NCBI GenBank assembly: GCA_903885965.1
Contig: CAISKQ010000029.1
Location: 1 to 36,829 of the forward strand
Length of the DNA: 36,829 nt
Source of the DNA: an uncultured bacterium
Lineage (GTDB): Bacteria; Patescibacteriota; Minisyncoccia; Moranbacterales; GWC2-37-73
Reading direction: 5' to 3'
Position 1 is the first letter of the stretch. Every line of letters begins with the position of its first letter. A program made the position numbers and the translations under genes. Shown piece by piece: positions 5,928 to 13,520 of the stretch. The notes beneath the pieces were generated by a model that worked only from the letters and a program-made list of their open reading frames with translations, searched no databases and was not told the origin of the DNA.

Positions 5928-7547
5928 CTACCGCCTCTTCTTCGCAATCACCATCCTAATCTGCTCATAACTAATTTCGGCCGACAATTCTTTTTTGATC
6001 GGGCTAAGTTTTTCCAAACTGCCAACTTTTTCAATCGCTTGTAAAATTTGTTTTTCCGTTTCCGAATCCAAAAATTCTTCAAGTCGAAAATTGCCACCGG
6101 CTTCATACCATTCGATCAGATGATTGAAAATTGTGCTGACTCCCAAACTTCTGATTTTGGCAATCGCGCCCGGAGCATAATTTTGTTGGTAGAGCTGCAC
6201 CGTTTCCAAAACCGTGCCAAAAATTTCGCCGCTTTGTCTTTTCACTTTTTTCTTGGCCGTTTTTTTCTCCCCCTCATTTTCAGCGACATTTGATTTGTCC
6301 CATTTGTAATCAAGGCACACGTCACAACCACCGCAATTCCCGCTATGATTTTTGACTGCCGGATCACCAAAATATTCAAGCAACAAAAGTCGCCGACACG
6401 TTCCAAGACCAACATATTCTTTCATCTTGTTAAGCTTGGCATATTTGACGCTGATGACTTTTTGCGAATCCTCCCAACTTTTTCCTTGCGATTTCATTTC
6501 ACCCTTGCTCGTCAGGATGAAAAAATTGTGCAAACTCGCATCACTCTTGCTGTGCAGCAAGATGCAAAAAGCTTGCTCACCATCGCGACCACCACGACCT
6601 GCTTCTTGATAATATCCTTCTGGACTTGATGGCATTCCCACGTGAATCACGAAGCGAATGTCAGCTTTGTCTACGCCCATTCCAAACGCTACCGTTGCCA
6701 CAATCACCTTAAACTTGTTTTCCATGAAATCATTTTGGATTTTCGCTCTTTTGTCGCCTGTCATTCCGGCATGATAAGCAGCAGCATTAATTCCTTGAGA
6801 TTTGAAAAATTTTGCCAATTCTTCAGTTTCCTTGCGAGTGATAGCATAGACAATTCCAGAACCTTTGATTGACCTGGCGATTCGAAGTGCCTCTTGAGCC
6901 CGCTCTTTTTTCTTAAGATTAGCACGTACAAAAAATTTCAGATTCGGACGATCAAATCCGCGCACAAAAATGTCCGGGCTGCGAAGAGCCAGGCGCTCGA
7001 TGATGTCATCCTTGACTTCAGGCGTGGCGGTGGCGGTGAAAGCCGCCACAATCGGACGTTTTGACAAAAGAGCAATGTACTGCCTAACGTTTAAATAGTC
7101 TGGACGGAAATCATGTCCCCACTGCGAAACGCAGTGCGCCTCATCAACTGCCAGCAAGAAAATTTCCAACTCGGAAAACATTTTTTGAAACTGTCGATTG
7201 CCAAATCTTTCTGGTGCAATATAGATAATTTTTATTTTGCCAGCTTTAATATCAGAAAGTCTTTGAGAAATTTCATCAAAAGAAAGCGAGCTGTTGATAT
7301 AGGTTGCGGAAATTCCTCGCGCCACCAATCCCTCAACTTGATCCTGCATCAAAGCAATCAACGGCGAAATGACAATTGAAATTCCGCCACTCAAAATTGC
7401 AGGCAACTGAAAACAAAGAGATTTTCCTCCCCCGGTCGGCATCAAAGCCACCACATCCCTGCCCGCCATGATGCTTTCCACAATTTCTTTCTGCCCCGCC
7501 CGAAATTGGGAAAAGTTGAAATATTTTTTTAGTTCTGTTTCTAACAT
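5928..7547 (-). CDS. recQ: ATP-dependent DNA helicase RecQ
   Basis: A 3'-5' superfamily 2 helicase of 539 residues from the ATG at 7545-7547. An upstream in-frame extension to 7679 has no family similarity and is rejected. Helicase domain 1 carries Walker A PTGGGKS (37-43) and a DEAH box (AVDEAHC, ~130). Domain 2 shows GMGVDKADIRFVIH and QEAGRGGRDG. The RQC zinc site is a Cys in GTCRR plus NCGGCDVC (~380-410). The C-terminus is a helix-turn-helix-like repeat domain (YAPGAIAKIRSLGVSTIFNH) rather than a typical HRDC. It acts in recombination and repair of stalled forks. No ribosome site is visible. It stands alone, flanked by 29-bp imperfect direct repeats. Confidence 0.95.
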   Translation of the reverse strand: MLETELKKYFNFSQFRAGQKEIVESIMAGRDVVALMPTGGGKSLCFQLPAILSGGISIVISPLIALMQDQVEGLVARGISATYINSSLSFDEISQRLSDIKAGKIKIIYIAPERFGNRQFQKMFSELEIFLLAVDEAHCVSQWGHDFRPDYLNVRQYIALLSKRPIVAAFTATATPEVKDDIIERLALRSPDIFVRGFDRPNLKFFVRANLKKKERAQEALRIARSIKGSGIVYAITRKETEELAKFFKSQGINAAAYHAGMTGDKRAKIQNDFMENKFKVIVATVAFGMGVDKADIRFVIHVGMPSSPEGYYQEAGRGGRDGEQAFCILLHSKSDASLHNFFILTSKGEMKSQGKSWEDSQKVISVKYAKLNKMKEYVGLGTCRRLLLLEYFGDPAVKNHSGNCGGCDVCLDYKWDKSNVAENEGEKKTAKKKVKRQSGEIFGTVLETVQLYQQNYAPGAIAKIRSLGVSTIFNHLIEWYEAGGNFRLEEFLDSETEKQILQAIEKVGSLEKLSPIKKELSAEISYEQIRMVIAKKRR

Positions 7548-7932
7548 ATAAATTTCAGACCGATACGAAACTATGAAATTATATACCTGCCCGTAATGCT
7601 TCGCATAAGCGATGCAGGCGGGCGAATCTACGAAAATATTCCACATTGTCTTTGTGATCCGCCCTGGGTGGAGTGGCAATCCAAAGCTTATTAAGGCAAA
7701 ATTCTAAAATCTAACATCTATAATCCAGCATCTATTTTATCATTATCGCATAGTTGAACGCACCTTGCCAGACTGTGAAAATAAGCCCTCACTAAGCCAA
7801 AAAACAATGTGACAATATAACAATGTGACAATTTTAAGTTTAAACTCTTGACAAAACCCTAAAAACTGTTAGAATGGCTGATAAACAAAATTGTTCTTTC
7901 CCAATTCCAACAACCCTCAAAGATGTTCAGTT
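7548..7932. other. Intergenic region between recQ and the small plus-strand genes
   Basis: Divergent spacer of 385 bp. It contains a GC-rich partial hairpin (about 7585-7625), decamer-like units of the AATCTAACATCTATAATC type (about 7700-7735), the ACAATGTGACAATATA repeat (7804-7832) and the promoter at 7848-7875. No gene was seen. Confidence 0.6.
7848..7875 (+). promoter_or_regulatory. Sigma70 promoter of the 7933/8428 gene pair
   Basis: -35 TTGACA (7848-7853), 16-bp spacer, -10 TAGAAT (7870-7875). The expected start is near 7882, about 50 nt before the ATG at 7933. Confidence 0.65.
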
Positions 7933-8391
7933 ATGCTACTTATTATTGCAAGACCAAAAAATTTCTGCAGAAAGAAACGATGGAAAAAAGAGAAGCCTCT
8001 CTTGACTGAATTTTCTCAACGACCAAAATCAGGAAAAATTGTTTCCTTTATAACAATAGTAGTTGTAAACGAAGCAGAAAAAATCGTTCCAGTCTTTGAA
8101 AAAATTTCCGAAGGACAATTGCGCGATGGATTGCTAGTTCAATTGGACATAGTAACCAAGGTTCCCCAAGCAGCACTTTCGGAAACTGCAGTCAGAAAAA
8201 AGGACGAGAGGTATGAGTTAATCTTTCTTGATTTCTCCGAAAATAGTCCTTCAATTTCTGAAGATGATGAAATTTCAAAAAAGCTGACCTCGAATGGCTT
8301 TCTTGTTAAAATAATTAGGCGCAGGCCAAAAGAAGGAGAACTGCTGCAAAAAGCTGAGGAGTGGTTTTACAGTTTTCTACGTAGTGTTTAA
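7933..8391 (+). CDS. Unknown small protein A (alpha/beta, basic N-terminus)
   Basis: The gene is not recognised. The ATG at 7933 gives 152 residues; an in-frame TTG at 7891 would add 14. Neither has a ribosome site, but a 13-bp AACAACCCTCAAA ends 11 bp before the ATG and recurs before the next gene. The first ~30 residues are very basic. What follows looks like alternating strands and helices: a hydrophobic strand FITIVVVNEAEK followed by a helix, then strands around LLVQLDIV and YELIFLDFSE, a strand GFLVKII and a closing helix. No signal peptide or membrane segment is present. Promoter at 7848 and terminator at 8833 make an A-B unit. Confidence 0.65.
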   Translation: MLLIIARPKNFCRKKRWKKEKPLLTEFSQRPKSGKIVSFITIVVVNEAEKIVPVFEKISEGQLRDGLLVQLDIVTKVPQAALSETAVRKKDERYELIFLDFSENSPSISEDDEISKKLTSNGFLVKIIRRRPKEGELLQKAEEWFYSFLRSV

Positions 8392-8427
8392 AAAAATTCA
8401 AACAACCCTCAAAAAACTAGAAGTGAA

Positions 8428-8817
8428 ATGACAACCTCAAAAAAAGGACCGCTAACAATGGAACAAACAGTAAAACAAATTCCCGACAATTTTAAAGGTG
8501 AATTTATTGTATTCATAAACGATGAGACAATAGTAACATTGTTAAGCGAATGTCGTGAAGAAAAAATTAAAATATACGGAAAAATCCCGAAAGAACTAAT
8601 TGTATCAGAAAATACTTACATTATAAATGTCCATCTTGTTGTAAGGGGAGCAGCAAAACAATCAGCGACATTGAAAGAGTTAAAAAAGATGCCTCAGCTA
8701 AACAATAGCCAAATAATTCCCCTGGGATACGAAATTGGATTATCTGGAGAATCAACATTGCTTCAGAAAATCAAAAATGGTATTAAGGCAATAATTGTTG
8801 GAATGATTCAATCTTGA
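8428..8817 (+). CDS. Unknown small protein B
   Basis: Not recognised; 129 residues from ATG 8428, or 119 from ATG 8458, which has a better AAAGGA ribosome site 9 nt upstream. The predicted order is a strand (FKGEFIVFIND), a helix (TIVTLLSECREE), strands around KIKIYGKIPK and TYIINVHLVVRG, a helix (ATLKELKKM), a strand (SQIIPLGYEI) and a C-terminal amphipathic helix (LLQKIKNGIKAIIVGMI). This resembles the layout of its neighbours at 7933 and 9008, so the three may be distant relatives. Preceded 36 bp earlier by gene A and followed by a strong terminator. Confidence 0.65.
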   Translation: MTTSKKGPLTMEQTVKQIPDNFKGEFIVFINDETIVTLLSECREEKIKIYGKIPKELIVSENTYIINVHLVVRGAAKQSATLKELKKMPQLNNSQIIPLGYEIGLSGESTLLQKIKNGIKAIIVGMIQS

Positions 8818-8832
8818 GTCATAAACAGAAAC

Positions 8833-8873
8833 TAAAAAAGCCAAAGTGTTTCGCAAAACACCTTGGCTTTTTT
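8833..8873 (+). terminator. Intrinsic terminator after gene B
   Basis: The stem AGCCAA(A)GTGTTT pairs with AAAACACCTTGGCT around a CGC loop (one mismatch), followed by TTTTT. Confidence 0.85.
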
Positions 8874-8915
8874 ACTTGCTTTTTTCCTTTTTTAATCCCC
8901 TATTTTGCTGCTTTT

Positions 8916-8944
8916 TTGACAAAGAAATGGAAGAGCTGTAGTCT
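8916..8944 (+). promoter_or_regulatory. Probable promoter of gene C
   Basis: -35 TTGACA (8916-8921), 17-bp spacer, weak -10 TAGTCT (8939-8944). It lies about 65 bp before the ATG at 9008. Confidence 0.45.
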
Positions 8945-9007
8945 GCAGTTATAGTAGTTCTAGATTTGAGTTTTGATCTTTAAAATATAAATTTGGGAGT
9001 AAACAAA

Positions 9008-9403
9008 ATGCTTACAGATGCAGAAATCATTCATTCTCACACTGATCATTCGGTAATTAGAGAGGTTGTCGTTATTATTATTCCTAATGGAGGAGATGCA
9101 ATCTCTTTCTTGGAAAGAATGGAATGTTCTTTCTCGGAAAAAGTTTTTCCAATATTTTTATCTAACGCAGAAAACTTGATAAATACAAAAATACCGGAAA
9201 ATGATGAGTCCTTAAGAAAAACTGGATCTGAACCTGCTCACATAATTTGCGTAATTCCCGAAGGAAAAGAAAAACCAAACGCTCTTCTTAAAAAGGAAGT
9301 TTCTTACATCTATTTTGATCCAAATAGTATTGGTTTTCTTACTAAGAAGATACTTCCCGAAGTAATTGGATCCCTACAAGTAATTGCCAACCAGGTCAGC
9401 TAG
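9008..9403 (+). CDS. Unknown small protein C
   Basis: Not recognised; 131 residues. The ATG at 9008 follows a clear GGGAG ribosome site 8 nt upstream, which decides the start over an in-frame TTG at 8993. The likely layout is a strand REVVVIIIPNGG followed by a helix (AISFLERMECSF), a strand KVFPIFLSN, a strand AHIICVIPEG, a helix, a strand VSYIYFD and a closing helix FLTKKILPEVIGSLQVI: a small Rossmann-like or receiver-like alpha/beta shape. There is no signal peptide. It is monocistronic, with a promoter at 8916 and a terminator at 9481. Function unknown. Confidence 0.7.
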   Translation: MLTDAEIIHSHTDHSVIREVVVIIIPNGGDAISFLERMECSFSEKVFPIFLSNAENLINTKIPENDESLRKTGSEPAHIICVIPEGKEKPNALLKKEVSYIYFDPNSIGFLTKKILPEVIGSLQVIANQVS

Positions 9404-9480
9404 TGAAAATATTTCGCTAAAAATTTTACACAACAAGAGACTAAAAAAATTATTCTCTTTTTTTAAAAACCCCTTTATCC

Positions 9481-9510
9481 AAAGCCCCAATATAAAATGG
9501 GGCTTTCTTT
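9481..9510 (+). terminator. Intrinsic terminator after gene C
   Basis: AAAGCCCC (9481-9488) pairs with GGGGCTTT (9499-9506) over a 10-nt AT loop, followed by a short T-rich stretch. Confidence 0.75.
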
Positions 9511-9567
9511 TCGCCCTTTTTTCGCCTTTTTTCTTATTTTTAATCCCATCCAAACAAAAACAACCAT

Positions 9568-9576
9568 TTATCCACA
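9568..9576 (+). other. Perfect DnaA-box-like 9-mer
   Basis: TTATCCACA lies 4 bp upstream of the -35 element of gene D. A single box is not an origin; it could be chance or a DnaA-responsive promoter. Confidence 0.3.
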
Positions 9577-9580
9577 CCCA

Positions 9581-9609
9581 TTGACGAAAAATCAGAAATA
9601 CGATATCTT
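9581..9609 (+). promoter_or_regulatory. Probable promoter of gene D
   Basis: -35 TTGACG (9581-9586), 17-bp spacer, -10 TATCTT (9604-9609). Confidence 0.5.
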
Positions 9610-9688
9610 TAAAAGTGCATTCTGAATATCGAATGTATCTTAAAAAAATGATGTTTTTTCTTTTTTGTGAACCAAACAAGGAATAGTT

Positions 9689-9955
9689 ATGCCAAACGTT
9701 GCCCCAGCAAGAACAGCATTAAAAAGAAAATCAGTAAAAATACAAGAAGAGTCTGTTCAAAAAGAACAGCGGGACGAAAACTTGAAAATGATTTTTATTG
9801 TTGAAGGTACTGGCTTATTGACCATCTTACTGCAATATACTGAAATTTCGAGCATGATCGGCAAGAAAATTGAAGTCAAAACAAAAAACGACTTTCAAGG
9901 AAAAGTTAATGAGTTTGACAAAAAAATACAGTTGTGGTTGTTATTCACACTATAA
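9689..9955 (+). CDS. Unknown small protein D, frame 1 (possible frameshift product)
   Basis: The ATG at 9689 follows an AAGGAA ribosome site. The frame gives 88 residues: a basic and glutamate-rich N-terminus, a helix-like MIFIVEGTGLLTILLQY, then GKKIEVKTKNDFQGKVNEFDKK. The last ~10 residues (after an A7 run at 9920-9926) are Trp/Leu-rich and look out of frame. A -1 shift at the A7 run would join the open frame ending at 10125 and continue with NTVVVIHTIKPGES, completing what looks like a small Sm/KOW-like beta-barrel strand order. So the gene may be frameshifted (programmed, mutated or a sequencing error). No family was recognised. Confidence 0.6.
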   Translation: MPNVAPARTALKRKSVKIQEESVQKEQRDENLKMIFIVEGTGLLTILLQYTEISSMIGKKIEVKTKNDFQGKVNEFDKKIQLWLLFTL

Positions 9956-10125
9956 AACCGGGAGAATCAACCAGGGATAAAAAGCATCTTGCGACTGTGC
10001 ATGATATCAGAGCACAGGGTTTTCTCAGAGTCCAATCCTGCAATGTCGCAAAAAAGGAATACTACATAATGGCCTCTAAAATAAGAGGTTACATCATAAA
10101 AAGAGCTGAGATAAAATCAGCCTAA
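9934..10125 (+). CDS. Downstream frame of gene D
   Basis: This frame is open from 9919 to the TAA at 10123-10125 and is offset -1 from the preceding frame. An independent start would have to be GTG at 9934, which has no ribosome site, so translation by frameshifting from 9689 is more plausible. The residues (VVVIHTIKPGES, HDIRAQGFLRVQ, YYIMASKIRGYIIK) look like beta strands of a folded domain continuing the upstream frame. A terminator at 10132-10172 immediately follows, which supports this being the true 3' end of the transcription unit. Confidence 0.45.
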   Translation: MVVIHTIKPGESTRDKKHLATVHDIRAQGFLRVQSCNVAKKEYYIMASKIRGYIIKRAEIKSA

Positions 10126-10131
10126 AACTTT

Positions 10132-10172
10132 AAAAGAACCTTTCATCTCATCTCGAGAAGGAAGGTTCTTTT
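10132..10172 (+). terminator. Intrinsic terminator after gene D
   Basis: AAAAGAACCTT (10132-10142) is complementary to AAGGTTCTTTT (10162-10172), with a 19-nt loop holding a small TCTCGAGA palindrome. The right arm itself supplies the T-tract. Confidence 0.65.
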
Positions 10173-10198
10173 CACATTCATTAAAAAAATTCAGATTC

Positions 10199-10768
10199 TT
10201 ATTCTCCTCCCCTTAAAACCCTTTCTTCCCCATTTTTATCCAAAGCAACAATCATCGAAGGCTTAGCTTTTAAAATCCCGCCATCGACATAAAAATCAAC
10301 TTTGCCGTCAAAATATTTTTTAGCCTGCGCAATTGTTTGGGCTGGAGGCTGTCCAGGCAAATTAGCGCTGGGCGCCACCAAGGGTCCAGTTTTTTTGAGC
10401 AATTGCAAAAGTCTTTCATCGGCTGGCAAGCGAAAAGCTAGAGTTTTTTCGAGTGGATGCAAATAAGCAAATTTCTCATCTTTGCAATCCAGCACAACAC
10501 TCACCGGCCCAGGCCAAATCGCTTGCAACTTTTTTTCTTGTACCTGCGAAATTTCCACCGCAAAAAGCTTCAAATCTTCAATTGAAGAAATCAAAATAAT
10601 CAAAGGCTTTTTCAAGTCTCTTTGGCGCACCGCAAAAACCCGCTCAACCGTTTCTTTCCGCAAGGCGCTGCCCACCAAGCCATACAGGGTGTCAGTTGGC
10701 AGAATTCCAATTTGACCAATTGACAGCATTGGGGCAATAATTTTTATCAAATCATCTTCACTCTCCAT
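10199..10768 (-). CDS. tsaC: Threonylcarbamoyl-AMP synthase (YrdC/Sua5 family)
   Basis: The 189-residue YrdC domain protein makes threonylcarbamoyl-AMP from threonine, bicarbonate and ATP, the first step of tRNA t6A37 synthesis. Visible hallmarks are LPTDTLYGL (23-31), the basic RQRDLKKPL (the KxRxxxKPL nucleotide site), AIWPGPVSVVL and LVAPSANLPGQPPAQT with the conserved SANxSG-like loop. It lacks the extra Sua5 C-terminal domain, so it is the short TsaC form. No other t6A genes are in the window. It converges with gene D on the terminator region at about 10150. Confidence 0.92.
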   Translation of the reverse strand: MESEDDLIKIIAPMLSIGQIGILPTDTLYGLVGSALRKETVERVFAVRQRDLKKPLIILISSIEDLKLFAVEISQVQEKKLQAIWPGPVSVVLDCKDEKFAYLHPLEKTLAFRLPADERLLQLLKKTGPLVAPSANLPGQPPAQTIAQAKKYFDGKVDFYVDGGILKAKPSMIVALDKNGEERVLRGGE

Positions 10769-10808
10769 AATTCATTTCTCTTTCGCAGATTCAAATTAAT
10801 AATCTTTT

Positions 10809-11108
10809 TTACATTATAATTTTTCTGGCCGAAACTTTTCTTGTTGCGTCCTGATTAACCACAAACTTCGATTCGGCTTTCGAAATTGTTTCATTTTCTG
10901 GCTTAACTTCTTCATTGCTAAAAAAAGCAAGATATATTATTTCCAAAATTCCCAGGGTGTTAAGCACCAGCATGGTCAAAAACCACCCAAGCTGAGCTCG
11001 GCGAGCGCTGCGCCAAAGCGCGGCAGCTTTCCAAGGCAAAGTCCAAAGTAAAACCAAAACTATCACCCAAGAATGATTAGTAATAAATTCAACAAGATTT
11101 TTTTCCAT
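10809..11108 (-). CDS. Small two-helix membrane protein (DUF5652-like)
   Basis: From the ATG at 11106-11108 the protein has 99 residues. Two hydrophobic segments, SWVIVLVLLWTLPWKAAALW and LGWFLTMLVLNTLGILEIIY, are joined by a short basic loop (RSARRAQ), so both termini should be outside by the positive-inside rule. A charged tail of ~35 residues follows. Length and the P-WK-A-LW signature resemble DUF5652 proteins common in CPR genomes. No function is known. It lies 36 bp downstream of the MGMT-type gene and 40 bp upstream of tsaC. Confidence 0.75.
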   Translation of the reverse strand: MEKNLVEFITNHSWVIVLVLLWTLPWKAAALWRSARRAQLGWFLTMLVLNTLGILEIIYLAFFSNEEVKPENETISKAESKFVVNQDATRKVSARKIIM

Positions 11109-11144
11109 ATGAATTGTGATAAAAATTAACAAGTTATTTGAATA

Positions 11145-11447
11145 TTATAGCACACCTTCCTGCTTGAGTTTGCGCAACTTTTCCACAACGCCGCGATTAT
11201 ATCCCCCAACTTTTCCATCACTGCGCACAACTCGATGACAAGGAACACTTGAATCATAGTTTTTGCCAAGTGCATTGCCAACCGCCCGAGCTGAATTCGG
11301 CCTGCCTATTTTTTGAGCAAGTTGTTTGTATGTGAGAGTCTGTCCCGGGGGAATTTTTTTCGTTGCCGAAAAAACCAAAAGTTCAAATTCAGACAAAATG
11401 ATTTTTTTGCAATTGCCGCTTTTTTTGTTTTTTGATTTTTTTTGCAT
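11145..11447 (-). CDS. MGMT-type methylated-DNA-protein cysteine methyltransferase (catalytic domain only)
   Basis: The ATG at 11445-11447 gives 100 residues; an in-frame TTG three codons earlier is less likely. Hallmarks are IPPGQTLTYKQLAQKIG, the Arg-finger region NSARAVGNALGKN and the active-site PCHRVV (Cys near residue 73). The acceptor Cys is present, so it is not an Atl1-type protein in which Trp replaces it. The N-terminal RNase H-like domain of Ada/Ogt is missing and a Lys-rich tail takes its place. It presumably repairs O6-alkylguanine by suicide transfer and complements the AlkD-like protein encoded at 3557-4255. Confidence 0.9.
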   Translation of the reverse strand: MQKKSKNKKSGNCKKIILSEFELLVFSATKKIPPGQTLTYKQLAQKIGRPNSARAVGNALGKNYDSSVPCHRVVRSDGKVGGYNRGVVEKLRKLKQEGVL

Positions 11448-11689
11448 ATATTTCAAATTAAAACGCCCATATTCACATATTACACACCATCTTGGAAAAA
11501 TTTGCCAATTTGTTGTTGCGCTAAAAGAAGAAATGATTTATAATATTAATAGAAAAAAGAACTTATCGTCGCTCGCTTTAAAATGAAAAATTGTTTTCAT
11601 TTTGCTTGCTTCGCTAAATAATAAAAACAAAAAAATACGGGTGACTCTTGAGAAAAAAATACTCAAGTTTTTCTCCGGGCAAAAACAAA

Positions 11690-12514
11690 ATGACGACTCA
11701 AAATTCACATGAGGAAATCAGTGAGAGCGAGAAAGCTCACAAAATTGAGATGCTTCGGCAAATGATTCTCAATGCTGAAAAAACCATGCAAAGTGCGAAA
11801 GCAATGCTGTTGCAAATGGAAGGGAAAAAGAAAACCGGACGAAAACGAAAATCTGAAAATGATGATGAAGATGGCACTATCATTGAAGGCACTTTCGACG
11901 GACAAATCATGCACGGAACAGACGGCAAACAATATCCGGTTCCCGCTAACTATGCTTCAAAATCAAAACTCGTTGAGGGAGACTTATTAAAACTTACCAT
12001 TACTCCTGACGGGTCTTTCATATATAAACAAATCGGACCGGCAAATCGCCGAAGTGTGATTGGAATTGTCAGTCAAGATGAAAAAGGAAATTATTTCATT
12101 CTTTCCGAGGGAAAACCTTATCGGGTGCTCCTAGCCTCTATCACCTATTTTAAAGCTGAGCCAGGTGACGAAGTGGTCATTATGATTCCTCGCGATTTGG
12201 ATTCCAATTGGGCTGCTATTGAAAACGTCTTAGCCAAAGGAGGAGAGTTTAAAATGCCGCAACAAGTCAAACCAACCTATACTCCAACTCAACAGCAAGA
12301 AGATTCCTTTCAGCCAGCACCTCAAGCAAGCAGATTTCCATCTGACGGCGGTTTTAACTCATGGAAAAAAGACCTTGTAGAAAAACCAACGGAAACAAAA
12401 ACGGAAGAATCTGCAGCTCCGATTGACGATGACATCGAAGATGAATGGACTTCAGATATTGAAGACTTGGAAAAAGAAATTCAAGCTCAACAAAAAACTT
12501 CCTTTCTAAATTAA
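11690..12514 (+). CDS. Conserved-looking protein of unknown function, possible OB/beta-barrel core
   Basis: From the ATG at 11690 the protein has 274 residues; an in-frame TTG at 11648 is possible. Three parts are seen: an acidic/basic helical N-terminus (residues ~5-60) ending in a KKKTGRKRK stretch, a beta-rich core (~60-190) with FDGQIMHGTDGKQYPVPANY, VEGDLLKLTITPDG and VIMIPRDLDSNWAAIENV, and a low-complexity Pro/Gln then Asp/Glu-rich tail. The core suggests a small nucleic-acid or ligand-binding barrel, but I do not recognise a named family. There is no signal peptide. The next gene starts 24 bp later and is probably co-transcribed. Confidence 0.8.
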   Translation: MTTQNSHEEISESEKAHKIEMLRQMILNAEKTMQSAKAMLLQMEGKKKTGRKRKSENDDEDGTIIEGTFDGQIMHGTDGKQYPVPANYASKSKLVEGDLLKLTITPDGSFIYKQIGPANRRSVIGIVSQDEKGNYFILSEGKPYRVLLASITYFKAEPGDEVVIMIPRDLDSNWAAIENVLAKGGEFKMPQQVKPTYTPTQQQEDSFQPAPQASRFPSDGGFNSWKKDLVEKPTETKTEESAAPIDDDIEDEWTSDIEDLEKEIQAQQKTSFLN

Positions 12515-12538
12515 TTTCCCCAGAATATAAATATTTTT

Positions 12539-13213
12539 ATGTCTACCAAAAAAACTGAAATAAAAATCACTCAAAGAGATTATCATTTTGCCATCGCCGC
12601 TGGATTACTTATTGGTCTACTTTTACTCCCAATCTTAAAAACCAACAATCCTGGAATTTTTGCAAAATTTTGGTTGGCTATCGTCCCATTTTTTCTATTT
12701 GCCACCCCGCTTGGACTGCGAGTTGCTTTCCTTATCGGCAAAAAATTCGCCATAGTTTATCAAATTGCAAAATTCGGCATAATCGGTGTTTCAAATGTAC
12801 TAGTTGATCTTGGCGTACTTTCACTTGTTGCATTGCTTTTTAGCACACAATTTAAAATCGAAGCATCGACTGCTATGATTGGCGCAATAACTTTTTATTC
12901 TCTATTCAAATCAATTTCATTTATCGTGGCTAATGTTAGCAGCTTTTTCTGGAATAAATATTGGACATTCAATCAAGGAGAAAAAAAGCAATCTAAATCA
13001 GAATTTTTGCAATTTTTTGCAGTCAGTCTTGTTGGCTTCTTGATAAATGTTATTGTCGCATCATTAGTTTTCAAGCTCATAGTTGGCTCCCGAGCAGTCG
13101 GCCTCAGCGCCGTGCAACTTGCCCAATTTGGAACACTCGGAGCAGCAGCTGGCTCTGTCGTTGGTCTTGCCTGGAATTTCATCGGATATAAACTGTGGGT
13201 TTTCAAAAAATAA
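12539..13213 (+). CDS. GtrA-like membrane protein
   Basis: This 224-residue protein has at least five hydrophobic helices. The C-terminal ~150 residues fit the GtrA/DPMS family: FGIIGVSNVLVDLG at the start of the domain, FFWNKYWTF in the middle and WNFIGYKLWVF at the end. The N-terminal ~60 residues add a two-helix extension. GtrA proteins are thought to help move polyprenyl-phosphate-linked sugars across the membrane in cell-surface glycosylation. It follows the unknown gene at 11690 by 24 bp and is closed by the terminator at 13235-13269. Confidence 0.88.
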   Translation: MSTKKTEIKITQRDYHFAIAAGLLIGLLLLPILKTNNPGIFAKFWLAIVPFFLFATPLGLRVAFLIGKKFAIVYQIAKFGIIGVSNVLVDLGVLSLVALLFSTQFKIEASTAMIGAITFYSLFKSISFIVANVSSFFWNKYWTFNQGEKKQSKSEFLQFFAVSLVGFLINVIVASLVFKLIVGSRAVGLSAVQLAQFGTLGAAAGSVVGLAWNFIGYKLWVFKK

Positions 13214-13234
13214 AAACAGTTCAAAACTTCTACA

Positions 13235-13269
13235 CAAAACTCCCCTCTCGTGGGGAGTTTTGTTTTTAT
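13235..13269 (+). terminator. Intrinsic terminator after the GtrA gene
   Basis: CAAAACTCCCC (13235-13245) pairs with GGGGAGTTTTG (13252-13262), 6-nt loop, then TTTTTA. Confidence 0.9.
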
Positions 13270-13303
13270 TAATGAACTAATCAGGCGTAATTTATGATTT
13301 TAA

Positions 13304-13415
13304 TTTTTACGAGTTTGTTTATTTTTTAGACCATTAAAGCGACAGCTTCTCTGAGCCCTTGGTCATTGTACTCGGCCAAGGAGCGCGTCCTAAAAAATGA
13401 ACAGACTTGTAAAAA
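13304..13415. repeat. Nested long hairpin element, copy 2
   Basis: Outer 26-bp arms at 13304-13329 and 13390-13415; inner stem 13355-13364 with 13374-13384 (one bulge) and a 9-nt loop. It corresponds position for position to 5375-5488. Outer-stem pairs 11 and 19 change from C:G to T:A with both sides altered. Confidence 0.8.
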
Positions 13416-13444
13416 TTATTAATATATTTTATGAAAGCTATGAT

Positions 13445-13474
13445 TTGCGTATGATACTAAAGAACTGCTATACT
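13445..13474 (+). promoter_or_regulatory. Possible dnaX promoter
   Basis: -35 TTGCGT (13445-13450), 18-bp spacer, good -10 TATACT (13469-13474), about 45 bp before the dnaX ATG. Confidence 0.45.
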
Positions 13475-13520
13475 TTCTAAGCAAATGGGAAACCACTGAT
13501 AAACATTTTTCAATTTAAAT

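Noticed and set aside
7548-7679. N-terminal extension of recQ by 44 residues
   Set aside because: The added peptide is not RecQ-like and reads through a GC-rich hairpin and repeat; the ATG at 7547 starts with the usual RecQ N-terminus.
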